In this document: positions 56,152 to 64,000 of the stretch, piece by piece
How the letters are laid out: every line of letters begins with the position of its first letter
Numbering within the stretch: the first letter of the stretch is position 1
Assembly: GCF_000027005.1 (NCBI RefSeq)
Contig: NC_012963.1
Coordinates: forward strand, 2,108,001-2,172,000
Source: Komagataella phaffii GS115
Lineage: Eukaryota > Ascomycota > Pichiomycetes > Pichiales > Pichiaceae
Length of the DNA stretch: 64,000 bases
Direction: 5' to 3'
Translations under genes and position numbers: made by a program
Notes under the pieces: model-generated
Told to the model about the DNA's origin: nothing
Databases searched by the model: none
What the model saw: only the letters and a program-made list of their open reading frames with translations

Positions 56152-57678
56152 TTAGTCAGTTTTGGCTTTACTTTTATCTTTTTCTATGGCATCTTTCGTT
56201 TCTTCAACGTTTACCTGCTCCTTTTCTTGCTCTGGTTCTATATCGATCTCTTTTTCCTCTTTAGCCTCGGCTACCTTTTCTTTCTTAATATTATCAGCTG
56301 AGGTGGTTGGAGCCTCCTCCTTCACCCCCTGCGGACCAAAGAGTACTGATTCCACCACCGTAGGAGTATCGTCGAATCTGATGCTCTTGCGTCTTGATGA
56401 GGTGGATACTGATCGTTTGGACACAGGATCTGCGCCAGAAGAGCTGACAGGACCTCTTTCTGGGTTGAGCTCACTTGAAACACTACTGGAGTATCCTTCA
56501 GGAGAATACAGCTCAGCTGTTCTAACCCATCTTCTCCTTCGTGTATACTTCCCGAACGAATCCTCTGTAGACGGGGATTTCCAGGTGTTATCGTAATAGA
56601 TGAACCCATCATCTGCCTTAGGGTCAGTAGTAGACCTTGGTTTGGATGACGACAATTGCAGTGACCCGTCGTTGGTTAGATCAAGTCGCCAAGTCTTATC
56701 GACCCATCTCCATACCATGCCACTTTTATCTGTGAACTCCGGAAGTTCAAAAGATTCTGGGGGTTGAGCTTCGTTTAGAAATTCATCAGTCCAAGGCGCT
56801 CTTTCATAACTGAGAAGATTGGATGTCCACCCGATTCCTAGCCATCTTCGTTGATTCTCAAAAAGAACATAAGTGAAGCGAATTGGGACGTCTGAACCAT
56901 TTCCTCCGCTTCCTAAAGTACTTAACTTCTTCTTCGTCTTGTTCATAGCAATCTTAAAGATAGAGTTCTTGTTGGAATGTGCGCCATTGAGATCTAACCC
57001 TGTGACATAGAAACACAAAAGTTTGACAGATTTTGATTTCCATAAAATACGTCTGGTAACGCGAGACCAACTTGAATGATAAGTCAGCCAAAATAGTCCT
57101 GAAAACAGTATCCATGTTCGTGGAGTAACAAGAAACATTCCAATCACAATATAAAACGGAGACAAGAACACAGTTGTAAAAAGCAATCTCTTCAAGTCAT
57201 AGGGTGTCAATTCCAGCGCAACCAACGGAGAAGCTAAAATGTCAGCCTTAACACTTACAGATGTCAGGGTCTGTACAATCTCATCCAAAGTCATATTCTG
57301 ATGGAGCTCTTTCTCAATCTGGGTGGAAATATAGGCGAAAAGACCCAATAATCCCACGGCTAATACATGACCAAAGTATGTAAGAAGGGTCTCAAAGTAC
57401 AGGATCAAAATAGCATATGAGACTGCCACTAACACGGAAAGCCATTGATCTGATCCCGTCCATGTTAACACACTCAATGTTTTGTTCAGAAGCAGTAGGT
57501 AAGGGTATGATCTCACTAATGCCTTACTCACAGTGACAGGAGTAGATGAGAGCAATGGGGTGGTTTGAAGTTGATTATCTGCGGAAAGTGACACCGTGGG
57601 AAAGTTTGATCTGTTGGTGAACTTGGCACGAATGTCAGCCGATTCTACATGATCTGGCTGCGAATTGATGGAAGCCAT
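56152..57678 (-). CDS. PEX30: Peroxin of the Pex30/31/32 dysferlin-domain group
   Basis: ER membrane protein that controls peroxisome number and size. Of 508 residues, the N-terminal part holds a reticulon-like set of hydrophobic segments (about 55-75, 80-130 and 165-200). The dysferlin region follows: DysF-N with RFTYVLFENQRRWLG near 275 and DysF-C with DDGFIYYDNTWKSPS...KYTRRRRWVR near 360-385. The tail is acidic/Ser-rich. P. pastoris has both PEX30 and PEX31; I cannot decide which this is. It is encoded opposite RPL38, with the two genes converging. Confidence 0.75.
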   Translation of the reverse strand: MASINSQPDHVESADIRAKFTNRSNFPTVSLSADNQLQTTPLLSSTPVTVSKALVRSYPYLLLLNKTLSVLTWTGSDQWLSVLVAVSYAILILYFETLLTYFGHVLAVGLLGLFAYISTQIEKELHQNMTLDEIVQTLTSVSVKADILASPLVALELTPYDLKRLLFTTVFLSPFYIVIGMFLVTPRTWILFSGLFWLTYHSSWSRVTRRILWKSKSVKLLCFYVTGLDLNGAHSNKNSIFKIAMNKTKKKLSTLGSGGNGSDVPIRFTYVLFENQRRWLGIGWTSNLLSYERAPWTDEFLNEAQPPESFELPEFTDKSGMVWRWVDKTWRLDLTNDGSLQLSSSKPRSTTDPKADDGFIYYDNTWKSPSTEDSFGKYTRRRRWVRTAELYSPEGYSSSVSSELNPERGPVSSSGADPVSKRSVSTSSRRKSIRFDDTPTVVESVLFGPQGVKEEAPTTSADNIKKEKVAEAKEEKEIDIEPEQEKEQVNVEETKDAIEKDKSKAKTD

Positions 57679-57857
57679 ATCTGGTGACTTACACGGTGAT
57701 AGTAATTGATATTAGATGTTATGTTCTCTTAGATATCTGAAGTTGTAACAAAGGCTCGCTTCGAGATTCTACTGCATGGGCGGGACATTTGGCACCCATA
57801 CGAGATGTCGCGAGGGAATTGAACCCTCCTACCTGTTACGCTATACTTAAACTACTA

Positions 57858-58976
57858 TCAAGCTATCTCAACCATCTCAACATTCTCCTCTTCATCATCA
57901 TCGTAGTCATTCTTATCTGGAGCAGCTTGTCCACTAGCCAGAAGACGGGCCCGTCGTTCGGCGTCTCGCAGTTTCTTGTATTCAGGTTTCAAGGAGTACC
58001 GCAAAGCGTAAGGTCCCTTCTTGTTTAACTCTGCTACACTCTCCAAAACCTCCTTCAAATAAGCCTCTGGCTGCGAGGTCTTCTCTCTCAACCCTTTCAA
58101 AGTCCAGTATTCATACTGGTCAAATAGTCCAAATAATACATCCAGTAGCTGGTTCTGAGGCATTCTGATGGCTCTACCTTCCGCCCGACGATCTTTCTTT
58201 TCTGAACGTAAGAAGGTCGAATTCTTATTACGCATCAAGTTCGGTGTTATGTTACTCTGGATAACTCCAGGTAGGTTATCCAGCAATGTGACTTTACTTT
58301 TGGGTTTAACGTATCGCAAGTTTTTACGAGATTCCACAACTTTAGAGTAATTTCTATCATTTCTGACTGGAATCGCTTGACACTCATGAATTACAGTACC
58401 CACAATAGCTGTGTCTTTAGGGATTGTCTTGACGTAGGAAACATAACTCTTCGATTCATCTCTGTACCGTTTGAATCCTCTAGGGGGTTCTGGGTCAATC
58501 TCCGTCTCAACAGGCTTCAATTCAGGCTGTTCAGGCATACTAGCTATCTCATTGGCCTCTGTTTTGTACTCTTTCAAATTCCGTTCACTAAAAATGTATT
58601 CATTATCGACTACTCTCTTATGAATATTGACATCGTATCGTAAGGGAAGTTCTTTATTCTCAGAAGAGTCATTCAATATAATCTGAACCTGAGGTGAAGG
58701 TCTTTCTTTCACATTCACACTGGCAGGAGCTTGAGTAATGCGCAACTTCCCCAACTCTTGTCCATTCAAGTTTTTCGGGTCCTTCCATTTGTCGGCTAGG
58801 AACTTCGGCAATCTAACCAACCAAACTTTTTTATCCGCTTCTTCCAAGTCCAAATTCAACAGTTTTCTGAGCCTTGTATCTCTTTCAGTGGCGTCTTCTA
58901 AATCGCTGTCATAGCCGTCTGAGTTTTCTGGTGATTCCAATTTTACTTCCTGTGTTTGTTCCTCTTTGACCGACAT
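57858..58976 (-). CDS. TFG2: TFIIF beta subunit (Tfg2)
   Basis: Second-largest subunit of TFIIF, which escorts RNA polymerase II into the preinitiation complex. The 372 residues have the N-terminal dimerisation motif KKVWLVRLPKFLADKWKD near 50 and the C-terminal winged helix near 286-340 (LFDQYEYWTLKGLREKTSQPEAYLKEVL...), as in RAP30. An acidic tail ends the protein (DDDEEENVEMVEIA). The size fits Tfg2 (400 in S. cerevisiae). The start ATG is 149 bp from the divergent PRP18 ATG. Confidence 0.9.
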   Translation of the reverse strand: MSVKEEQTQEVKLESPENSDGYDSDLEDATERDTRLRKLLNLDLEEADKKVWLVRLPKFLADKWKDPKNLNGQELGKLRITQAPASVNVKERPSPQVQIILNDSSENKELPLRYDVNIHKRVVDNEYIFSERNLKEYKTEANEIASMPEQPELKPVETEIDPEPPRGFKRYRDESKSYVSYVKTIPKDTAIVGTVIHECQAIPVRNDRNYSKVVESRKNLRYVKPKSKVTLLDNLPGVIQSNITPNLMRNKNSTFLRSEKKDRRAEGRAIRMPQNQLLDVLFGLFDQYEYWTLKGLREKTSQPEAYLKEVLESVAELNKKGPYALRYSLKPEYKKLRDAERRARLLASGQAAPDKNDYDDDEEENVEMVEIA

Positions 58977-59125
58977 AATGGTGGTAGAAGAAGAGGGAAC
59001 CAGAGTCAGATGTTAAACTCGCGATACTAGTGAAATCTAGGCGGTGGTTCTACCGTTCGAAGCATAAGCTTAAATTCTCCTTCGCGTTCTTGCTTCTATC
59101 GCAAAGTCCAAATATTTTCAACTAC

Positions 59126-59908
59126 ATGGGTGATGCTCTAGCCCAAATGGCAACTACCAAGAACTCTAAGCCCCTGGAGCGCTTGGGTTTTTCTAACAAA
59201 TCAATAAATACAAGCCCTCAAAATGAAGCTTCATCATCAAACTTGGCATCCTCTGGCACCCGAGTGCAGCTTTCTGAACAAGACTTGAAAACAATTCCTA
59301 GGTTAACTGTTATCAGAGACAGAATTAAAGCAGACTTGGAAGCAAACGCAATATCTACCGATCAAATGTCCGCAATTGATCAAGTCAAAACACTTGTTTC
59401 ATTTAAAAAAGACCGACTCAAACAGAGTATTAAATCAGTTCCATCACAATGTGAGGACACTGAAATCAAACCATCAGACCTCCATAACGACCAAACGAAG
59501 ATTCGTTTGCAGCTGAGGCAATACTTGTTTGATACTTTGAAAGAAATGAACAATGATCCATCAATACAACTGACAGATATAGAGTTTGATCAGTTGAAAC
59601 AAGATATGGCAATCTTGTTGACTCTATTACGAAATGGTACTCTTCCAGAGAACCTATTAATCACATTAACCACCACCATGTATAACGTACAAAAGGGAAG
59701 TTTCCAGCAGGCGACATCCTCATATCTTCAGCTCAGCATTGGAAATGTCGCTTGGCCTATGGGTGTAAAGGCTACAAACATTCATTCTAGAAAAGGAGAC
59801 GATAAAATTACTAAAGGTTCAGCCAACATTTCCAAAAATGATGGAACAGAACGTTGGCTACTGGCGTTGAAAAGAGTCATTACCTACAAGGAAAAAAAAA
59901 CAGTCTAA
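59126..59908 (+). CDS. PRP18: Splicing factor Prp18
   Basis: Second-step splicing factor that acts with Slu7. The most conserved Prp18 segment, SYLQLSIGNVAWPMGV, is near residue 203, followed by the ATNIHSRKGDDK loop and RWLLALKRVITYKEK at the end. The open frame continues 32 codons upstream to a GTG that overlaps the TFG2 promoter; the ATG at 59126 gives 260 residues against 251 in S. cerevisiae. A further ATG seven codons later is also possible. The N-terminal third is Ser/Asn-rich and variable, as usual. Confidence 0.88.
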   Translation: MGDALAQMATTKNSKPLERLGFSNKSINTSPQNEASSSNLASSGTRVQLSEQDLKTIPRLTVIRDRIKADLEANAISTDQMSAIDQVKTLVSFKKDRLKQSIKSVPSQCEDTEIKPSDLHNDQTKIRLQLRQYLFDTLKEMNNDPSIQLTDIEFDQLKQDMAILLTLLRNGTLPENLLITLTTTMYNVQKGSFQQATSSYLQLSIGNVAWPMGVKATNIHSRKGDDKITKGSANISKNDGTERWLLALKRVITYKEKKTV

Positions 59909-60223
59909 ATATGACAAGCGAACTAATCATCAATCGACCATTTTCCCTTGAAACAATGGCATTACTGTAAACTGTTGAGAGAGTTGTTTCATGTATTAGA
60001 TGCCTATGTGCTGCTGTAAGGAAAGACCCAGCATTCCTCCCAGGCTAATTCGCGTGCTCGGCCTAGACTCCTTCTAACTTTCGATTCATGCGCCCCACCT
60101 TATCTTACGTTTTCAAGGGTAAACACGGTAGGCACGCATCGTGCATCCGCCAATGTTTGACAATTTTGATTTTTTTTTAAACGAATTTCATCAACAAATC
60201 ACATTACTGAGAACTTAAACACC
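59909..60223. other. Intergenic: PRP18 3' region and promoter of the first WSC gene
   Basis: 315 bp. It includes TTATC (minus-strand GATAA) at about 60102 and a T9 run just before 60180. No further gene is seen. Confidence 0.45.
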
Positions 60224-61342
60224 ATGACCAAGTTTATATTGATATTGGCATTGGTGAGTAGGGTGTTTGCGGCAACGTACAACTACTATGGTTGTTTTGC
60301 TTCTTCCTCTGTGAACTCTTTGACGTCTCGGGGGACCTACCAGTTTCAGTCAACTTCATATTGTAGGGAGGAATGCGGAGACACTGATGTTGCAGCTATG
60401 TCGGGAGGAAATGCTTGCTTTTGTGGAAGCTCTGTACCATCATCTTCAGATAAAGTGAGTGAGTCATTTTGCAACGAACCTTGTGATGGTTATCCTCTGG
60501 AAATATGTGGAGGGACAAATTATTTGTCTGTTTATGTGAACGAGGATGCCGATGACGATGATGATGATGATGACGATGATGACGAAACGACCTCTTCCAC
60601 ATCTTCCACTTCATCATCCTCATCGAGTTCTTCGAGTTCTTCAACTTCTTCAACCACATCGACGTCTTCATTCACATCCCGAACGTCTTCATCGTTGACG
60701 ACAGCATCGAGCACTTCAAGCTCGTCATCGTCTTCTTCGTCAACCAATTCCCCTTCACCTACTTCATCTGCATCATCATCAACGACATCATCATCATCAT
60801 CCCAACAGGTGTCTGTCATAATAGTTACAACATCAGCTGAAAGAAGTGGGTCTGTTGAGGTCGTAACTACAGTCATTACAGCATTAGATAATTCTCAGGA
60901 AACAGGTTCGTCCAGCTCGTCCAATTCTGATTCAACAGCAAACAGAGGCAGCAATTCTGGCTCATCTTTAAGTAAAGGTGCAATTGCAGGTACCGTTATC
61001 GGATCTGTCATTGGTGGTGTCTTGATAATAGTTGCACTTGCATTTTGGTGGTGGAGAAGACGTAAATCCGATATTGAATCTGATCTCGAGGCAGATAATG
61101 AAAAGAAAGAAGCTGCAGTGAGCGACTTTGTAAGAAGTTACGCTGTCCCTCCATCTCATGTTGCCGTTACTGACCCGTCAACAGAGAATGATCAGGTTTC
61201 ATTAAGGCCGAACAACGCCCTGACAAGAAGGTTTAGTCATGGATCACTCCCGGATGTAACTCAGGATAGTTATGATCCCTCTCCAGGTCTTGGTGGACTC
61301 AGAATTATAAACCCAGACAACCCCACAGATGATGAAGTTTAG
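60224..61342 (+). CDS. WSC-domain cell wall stress sensor, first of a tandem pair
   Basis: Plasma membrane sensor feeding the Rho1/Pkc1 wall integrity pathway. The 372-residue layout is a signal peptide (about 1-17), a WSC domain with eight cysteines (24, 47, 51, 65, 67, 83, 87, 95), an Asp run (about 109-120), a long Ser/Thr-rich stalk likely O-mannosylated, one membrane segment (about 257-278) followed by RRRK, and a cytosolic tail ending GLRIINPDNPTDDEV. The tail motif resembles the conserved region by which Wsc proteins reach Rom2. It cannot be assigned to Wsc1, 2 or 3 individually. Confidence 0.87.
   Translation: MTKFILILALVSRVFAATYNYYGCFASSSVNSLTSRGTYQFQSTSYCREECGDTDVAAMSGGNACFCGSSVPSSSDKVSESFCNEPCDGYPLEICGGTNYLSVYVNEDADDDDDDDDDDDETTSSTSSTSSSSSSSSSSSTSSTTSTSSFTSRTSSSLTTASSTSSSSSSSSSTNSPSPTSSASSSTTSSSSSQQVSVIIVTTSAERSGSVEVVTTVITALDNSQETGSSSSSNSDSTANRGSNSGSSLSKGAIAGTVIGSVIGGVLIIVALAFWWWRRRKSDIESDLEADNEKKEAAVSDFVRSYAVPPSHVAVTDPSTENDQVSLRPNNALTRRFSHGSLPDVTQDSYDPSPGLGGLRIINPDNPTDDEV
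60541..60810 (+). repeat. Asp run and Ser/Thr-rich tract in the first WSC gene
   Basis: GAT/GAC codons give about 12 aspartates, followed by about 80 residues that are almost all Ser/Thr from TCA/TCT/TCC triplet repeats. Antisense frames across this tract (60396-60671 and 60532-60876) are artefacts. Confidence 0.85.
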
Positions 61343-61519
61343 TTAACTTAGGAAATATATAGGTGACGTAGGAGTCAAAAATTATAATATTGTGTCATTC
61401 TAAATCACACTTTTGATTGTTTTTATTTCGGGATGCTTCAAAGAACATCGCGCACATTAAACTGTAATAGTGGAGTGGACCCTAATCTCATTTTTCCGTT
61501 TCAACCGTAACATAGCTTA

Positions 61520-62665
61520 ATGTTGATGCTACTGAAGCTGCTATCAATACTGATATGTTTGCGCCACGTCATAGCACTTACTTATACGGGTTGCTATCCT
61601 TCGTCTCAGCTTGAGCAGTCGTTTTTTTTTCAGTCTTCTACCTCACTCCAAACCATTGAACTGTGCAGTGGGGCCTGCTCGAGTCGCCTTTACCTTGCTT
61701 TGATCAATGGAACAGAGTGTTATTGTTCGGATTCCTTCGCCGTTGAAAGCGAAAGGAGCATCGAGTGTGAAGTTAGATGTGCTGGTAACACTACGCAAAC
61801 TTGTGGTGGGACATTCAGTTTCCAGGTTTTTCTCCACGAGGATCTGGCAAACTCAATCTCTTCATCCGCTTCCACCAGTGAGTATCCTTCTACTACTTTG
61901 CCATCTGACAGTAATGATACTTCAACAATAAGTGATGGGAGTTACCTATTTTTGGAAGGAAGTTCAACACTATTAACTACTGCGGGAGTTCAGAATTTTA
62001 CCTTTTCTCTTTCCTCATCATCATCTCCCCAGACATTTTTCTCTTGGAACACTTTGGCCAACATAACATCATCGTCAGAAGACTCTTCAGAATGGTCAGA
62101 GACGACTTCCATTGAAAGCCAAGTAGCTGAAACAGTGGCTCCGGCAGTCCCTGCAGCCAATGAAGCCACTCAGGTAAATACTGTTGACACTTCATCCGAC
62201 GAACTCCAGTCTTCTTCCCAGTTTATACCGACTCCATCTCCATCTTCGGCAACGGCCTCATACATTGAGAATAACGGACAAGTTTTGAGCACTGGTGCTA
62301 TCGTAGGAATATCCGTTGGCTGTTCTTCGCTCTTGGTACTCTTCGTTGTAATATGCTACTTTGTCAGAAGAAGGAGGAACATTAAAAGTGCGCAATTACC
62401 AGAAGATGAGTCTTCTGTTGCAGAAAGAGACGATTATGTTTCTGAATTTGTTAGGAACTATGTCCAAAACTACCATCAAAATGGAAGCATTTTGTCATCA
62501 TCTTCCCAGTCCGTGATTTCCTCACTAGATACAAATTCAACAGGTCCATTTGGGAGCGGACAGGTTAGAAGGTTTGATCAAGATGACGATTTTGAGGATG
62601 AAAGAGAAGTCTTGCGGATAATAAATCCAGATAATACAAGTGAAAATTCATTCGGAACAACTTAA
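61520..62665 (+). CDS. WSC-domain cell wall stress sensor, second of a tandem pair
   Basis: A 381-residue paralogue of the preceding gene, 177 bp downstream. It has a signal peptide (about 1-19), then a WSC domain whose last seven cysteines (49, 53, 67, 69, 83, 87, 95) are spaced closely like those of the neighbour. A Ser/Thr-rich stalk follows with N-glycosylation sites, one membrane segment (about 258-281) with RRRR after it, and a tail ending LRIINPDNTSENSFG. The stalk is less pure in Ser and lacks the Asp run. Shared tail and domain spacing point to tandem duplication with diverged ectodomains. Confidence 0.85.
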   Translation: MLMLLKLLSILICLRHVIALTYTGCYPSSQLEQSFFFQSSTSLQTIELCSGACSSRLYLALINGTECYCSDSFAVESERSIECEVRCAGNTTQTCGGTFSFQVFLHEDLANSISSSASTSEYPSTTLPSDSNDTSTISDGSYLFLEGSSTLLTTAGVQNFTFSLSSSSSPQTFFSWNTLANITSSSEDSSEWSETTSIESQVAETVAPAVPAANEATQVNTVDTSSDELQSSSQFIPTPSPSSATASYIENNGQVLSTGAIVGISVGCSSLLVLFVVICYFVRRRRNIKSAQLPEDESSVAERDDYVSEFVRNYVQNYHQNGSILSSSSQSVISSLDTNSTGPFGSGQVRRFDQDDDFEDEREVLRIINPDNTSENSFGTT

Positions 62666-62703
62666 GGACCATACCCTATAAACGACACTACATTATTTCA
62701 AAA

Positions 62704-64000
62704 TTAGAATAATTGCTCAACTTCCCCATCTCGTTTAGATATCCGGTAGACCTGCTCTAGTTTTGCAGCATCAGTGATGGCTTTTTTCCAATTTTCATTG
62801 AAAACATTGTCTTGGAATTTGCTATTAACCACTGAAGCTCCACGTTTCAAAATCTCCAATTTTTGCTCCTGGCTGAGCTTTGAGATATCCAGAAGCGCCT
62901 CATGTAAACTAGGAAAAGGTTCAGTACGGGCTTCAAAATCGGGGTCTTCTTCGGATATAAAGAGATACCCCGTTCTATTAGAATCATCGCTTGTAGGTTT
63001 AGATGAGTTGACGGATAGCTGTTCACCCTTATCGAGGCTCCAAGGCACACAAATATCCAAATATGGTCCAGAACTAGCGTGGGCCAACGGAAGAAGTCCA
63101 TTGAACATGTACTCCACTATTGCAATTCCGAAATGTTCATTCCACATGGCATTGACACCAATTTCTGCCTTTGAAAGGTAGTCTTGAATGACTGAATAGC
63201 TAGCATCCTTGATAATAACCAAGTTTTCCTCAGGAATTCCTTTCTTCTTATAAGCCAGGTCTTTCAAAAAATCAACTCTATCCTCGTCGTCTTTCGAACG
63301 TATCGAACCGATCATGACTAGTTTGTAAGATTTATCTAGCTGGAAAAATTTGGAAAACTCATTGATCAATAACTCGTGTCTCTTTTCAGGCCTGAATTGA
63401 GCGATATATAAAATTATTTTCTCTCTAGGGCTGACTGAGTCTAGAGTTATTTTCTTGTCAATTCCAATAGGAGGATATAGTGTCTTGACTGTGGACACAG
63501 AAGCCCAGATTTTCTTCATATGATTAGAAGTCCAACTAGAATTGACAAATGCGATATCCACAAAATGTCCTACAAATTTGTAGGCTAACATAAACCCCCA
63601 CCAGTAGATCTTCTTGGCTAGAGTCTTAATGCTATTGATCTTGATCTTGTTGAGCATGTCTGTTGAAATGATAGGATAATGCGTGTAGGTGACAATTGGA
63701 ATCTTAACACCAACTCTGACCAAAGGATACGAAAATGGGTAACCCATAGTGTCTACCCAGACGTCTGGAATAACTTTTTGTAATGCCTCTAATGTGAGTA
63801 ACATGGATCCGAAAGCCTGTCCAACTAGAGTTAGTCTAGGCCAATACTGCGCCTCAACGTACTTTCTCTTGTAAAGATGGATGAACACCAATCTGGGACG
63901 TTCTACATCAGTGAAAGAAATACCAAAATTCCTTGCAACGTTGTCTAAAATTTCATCGCCGGTGACTAAATCTCCGGTGTAGATCAAGCAAATGTTCTTA
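62704..64000 (-). CDS. ALG11: Alg11, GDP-mannose dolichol alpha-1,2-mannosyltransferase (N-terminus outside window)
   Basis: Adds the fourth and fifth mannoses to the dolichol-linked N-glycan precursor on the cytosolic face of the ER. The frame is open to the right edge, so the N-terminal membrane segment and first residues are missing. Visible GT-B family features are YTGDLVTGDEIL, the segment DVWVDTMGYPFSYPL, VNSSWTSNHMKKIW, AQFRPEKRHELLI and EHFGIAIVEYMFNGLLPLAH, the last holding the donor-site Glu-x7-Glu. It converges with the second WSC gene. Confidence 0.93.
   Translation of the reverse strand, partial: KNICLIYTGDLVTGDEILDNVARNFGISFTDVERPRLVFIHLYKRKYVEAQYWPRLTLVGQAFGSMLLTLEALQKVIPDVWVDTMGYPFSYPLVRVGVKIPIVTYTHYPIISTDMLNKIKINSIKTLAKKIYWWGFMLAYKFVGHFVDIAFVNSSWTSNHMKKIWASVSTVKTLYPPIGIDKKITLDSVSPREKIILYIAQFRPEKRHELLINEFSKFFQLDKSYKLVMIGSIRSKDDEDRVDFLKDLAYKKKGIPEENLVIIKDASYSVIQDYLSKAEIGVNAMWNEHFGIAIVEYMFNGLLPLAHASSGPYLDICVPWSLDKGEQLSVNSSKPTSDDSNRTGYLFISEEDPDFEARTEPFPSLHEALLDISKLSQEQKLEILKRGASVVNSKFQDNVFNENWKKAITDAAKLEQVYRISKRDGEVEQLF

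Noticed and set aside
57795..57890. Complete tRNA gene on the minus strand overlapping the TFG2 stop
   Set aside because: The T arm is perfect and an acceptor of six pairs is possible, but no D arm or anticodon arm can be drawn and the 5' part lies in TFG2 codons. It is kept only as a tRNA-like finding.
60396..60876. Antisense frames rich in His or Asp/Glu across the first WSC gene
   Set aside because: These are mirror products of the Ser/Thr triplet repeat; no start context or conserved features.

Overview
The window looks like nuclear DNA of a budding yeast, almost certainly Komagataella phaffii (Pichia pastoris) or a very close relative. Genes are dense, mostly intronless and read with standard codons. 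Most proteins match Saccharomyces families, but several features are not Saccharomyces-like: a SCAP-type sterol sensor, a Fep1-type two-finger GATA iron repressor, and the adjacent pair of MNN4-family genes known in P. pastoris as the PNO1/MNN4 locus. I count about 44 protein genes and one intron-containing tRNA-Tyr. I see no transposon, CRISPR array or virus.

Layout. 1-5.5 kb: the 3' end of STT4 (PI 4-kinase), GPI13 (GPI-anchor ethanolamine-phosphate transferase) and a Snf6-like chromatin protein. 5.6-10.9 kb: a 1320-residue SCAP homologue and RVS161 (BAR protein with two small introns). 11-20 kb: SAT4/HAL4-type kinase, NPR3 (SEACIT/GATOR1 subunit, interrupted here by a one-base frameshift), an unrecognised CxxC/poly-Ser protein and a YLL032C-like KH protein. 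20-26.3 kb: choline kinase, an OPT transporter, the divergent SNO/SNZ vitamin B6 pair and tRNA-Tyr. 26.8-36.5 kb: AIM17-like dioxygenase, MEP2, FEP1, a tail-anchored protein, TIM22, DUG3, a universal-stress-domain protein and DTD1. 36.6-49 kb: a TMEM70/Mrx15-like protein, a CofD-like protein, an Ups-family lipid carrier, a Zn2Cys6 factor, a small unknown, NOP56, PBA1, YKE2, COQ9, CBF1 and NTA1. 49-64 kb: MNN4 and PNO1, CWC24, RPL38, a PEX30/31-type dysferlin protein, TFG2, PRP18, two tandem WSC sensors and the 3' part of ALG11.

Themes. Nutrient sensing is well represented: NPR3 and MEP2 (nitrogen), FEP1 (iron), SNO/SNZ (vitamin B6), DUG3 and CBF1 (sulfur/glutathione) and SCAP (sterol). Glycoconjugate assembly is the second theme: GPI13, ALG11, PNO1 and MNN4. 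Several promoters carry readable sites. These are two copies of an 11-bp palindrome between SNO and SNZ, a tight GATAA cluster between MEP2 and FEP1, CACGTG sites before DUG3 and RPL38, an AGCCCTAA (Tbf1-like) box before RPL38, and PAC/RRPE boxes before NOP56.

The most interesting items are the SCAP homologue in a lineage where the sterol response is usually credited to Upc2-type factors, the SNO/SNZ palindromes, the GATAA cluster, the Cbf1/Tbf1-type RPL38 promoter and the NPR3 frameshift. Gene names come from recognising motifs and recalled family sequences; no database search was run. Where the longest open frame begins at TTG or GTG, I moved the start to the first sensible ATG.
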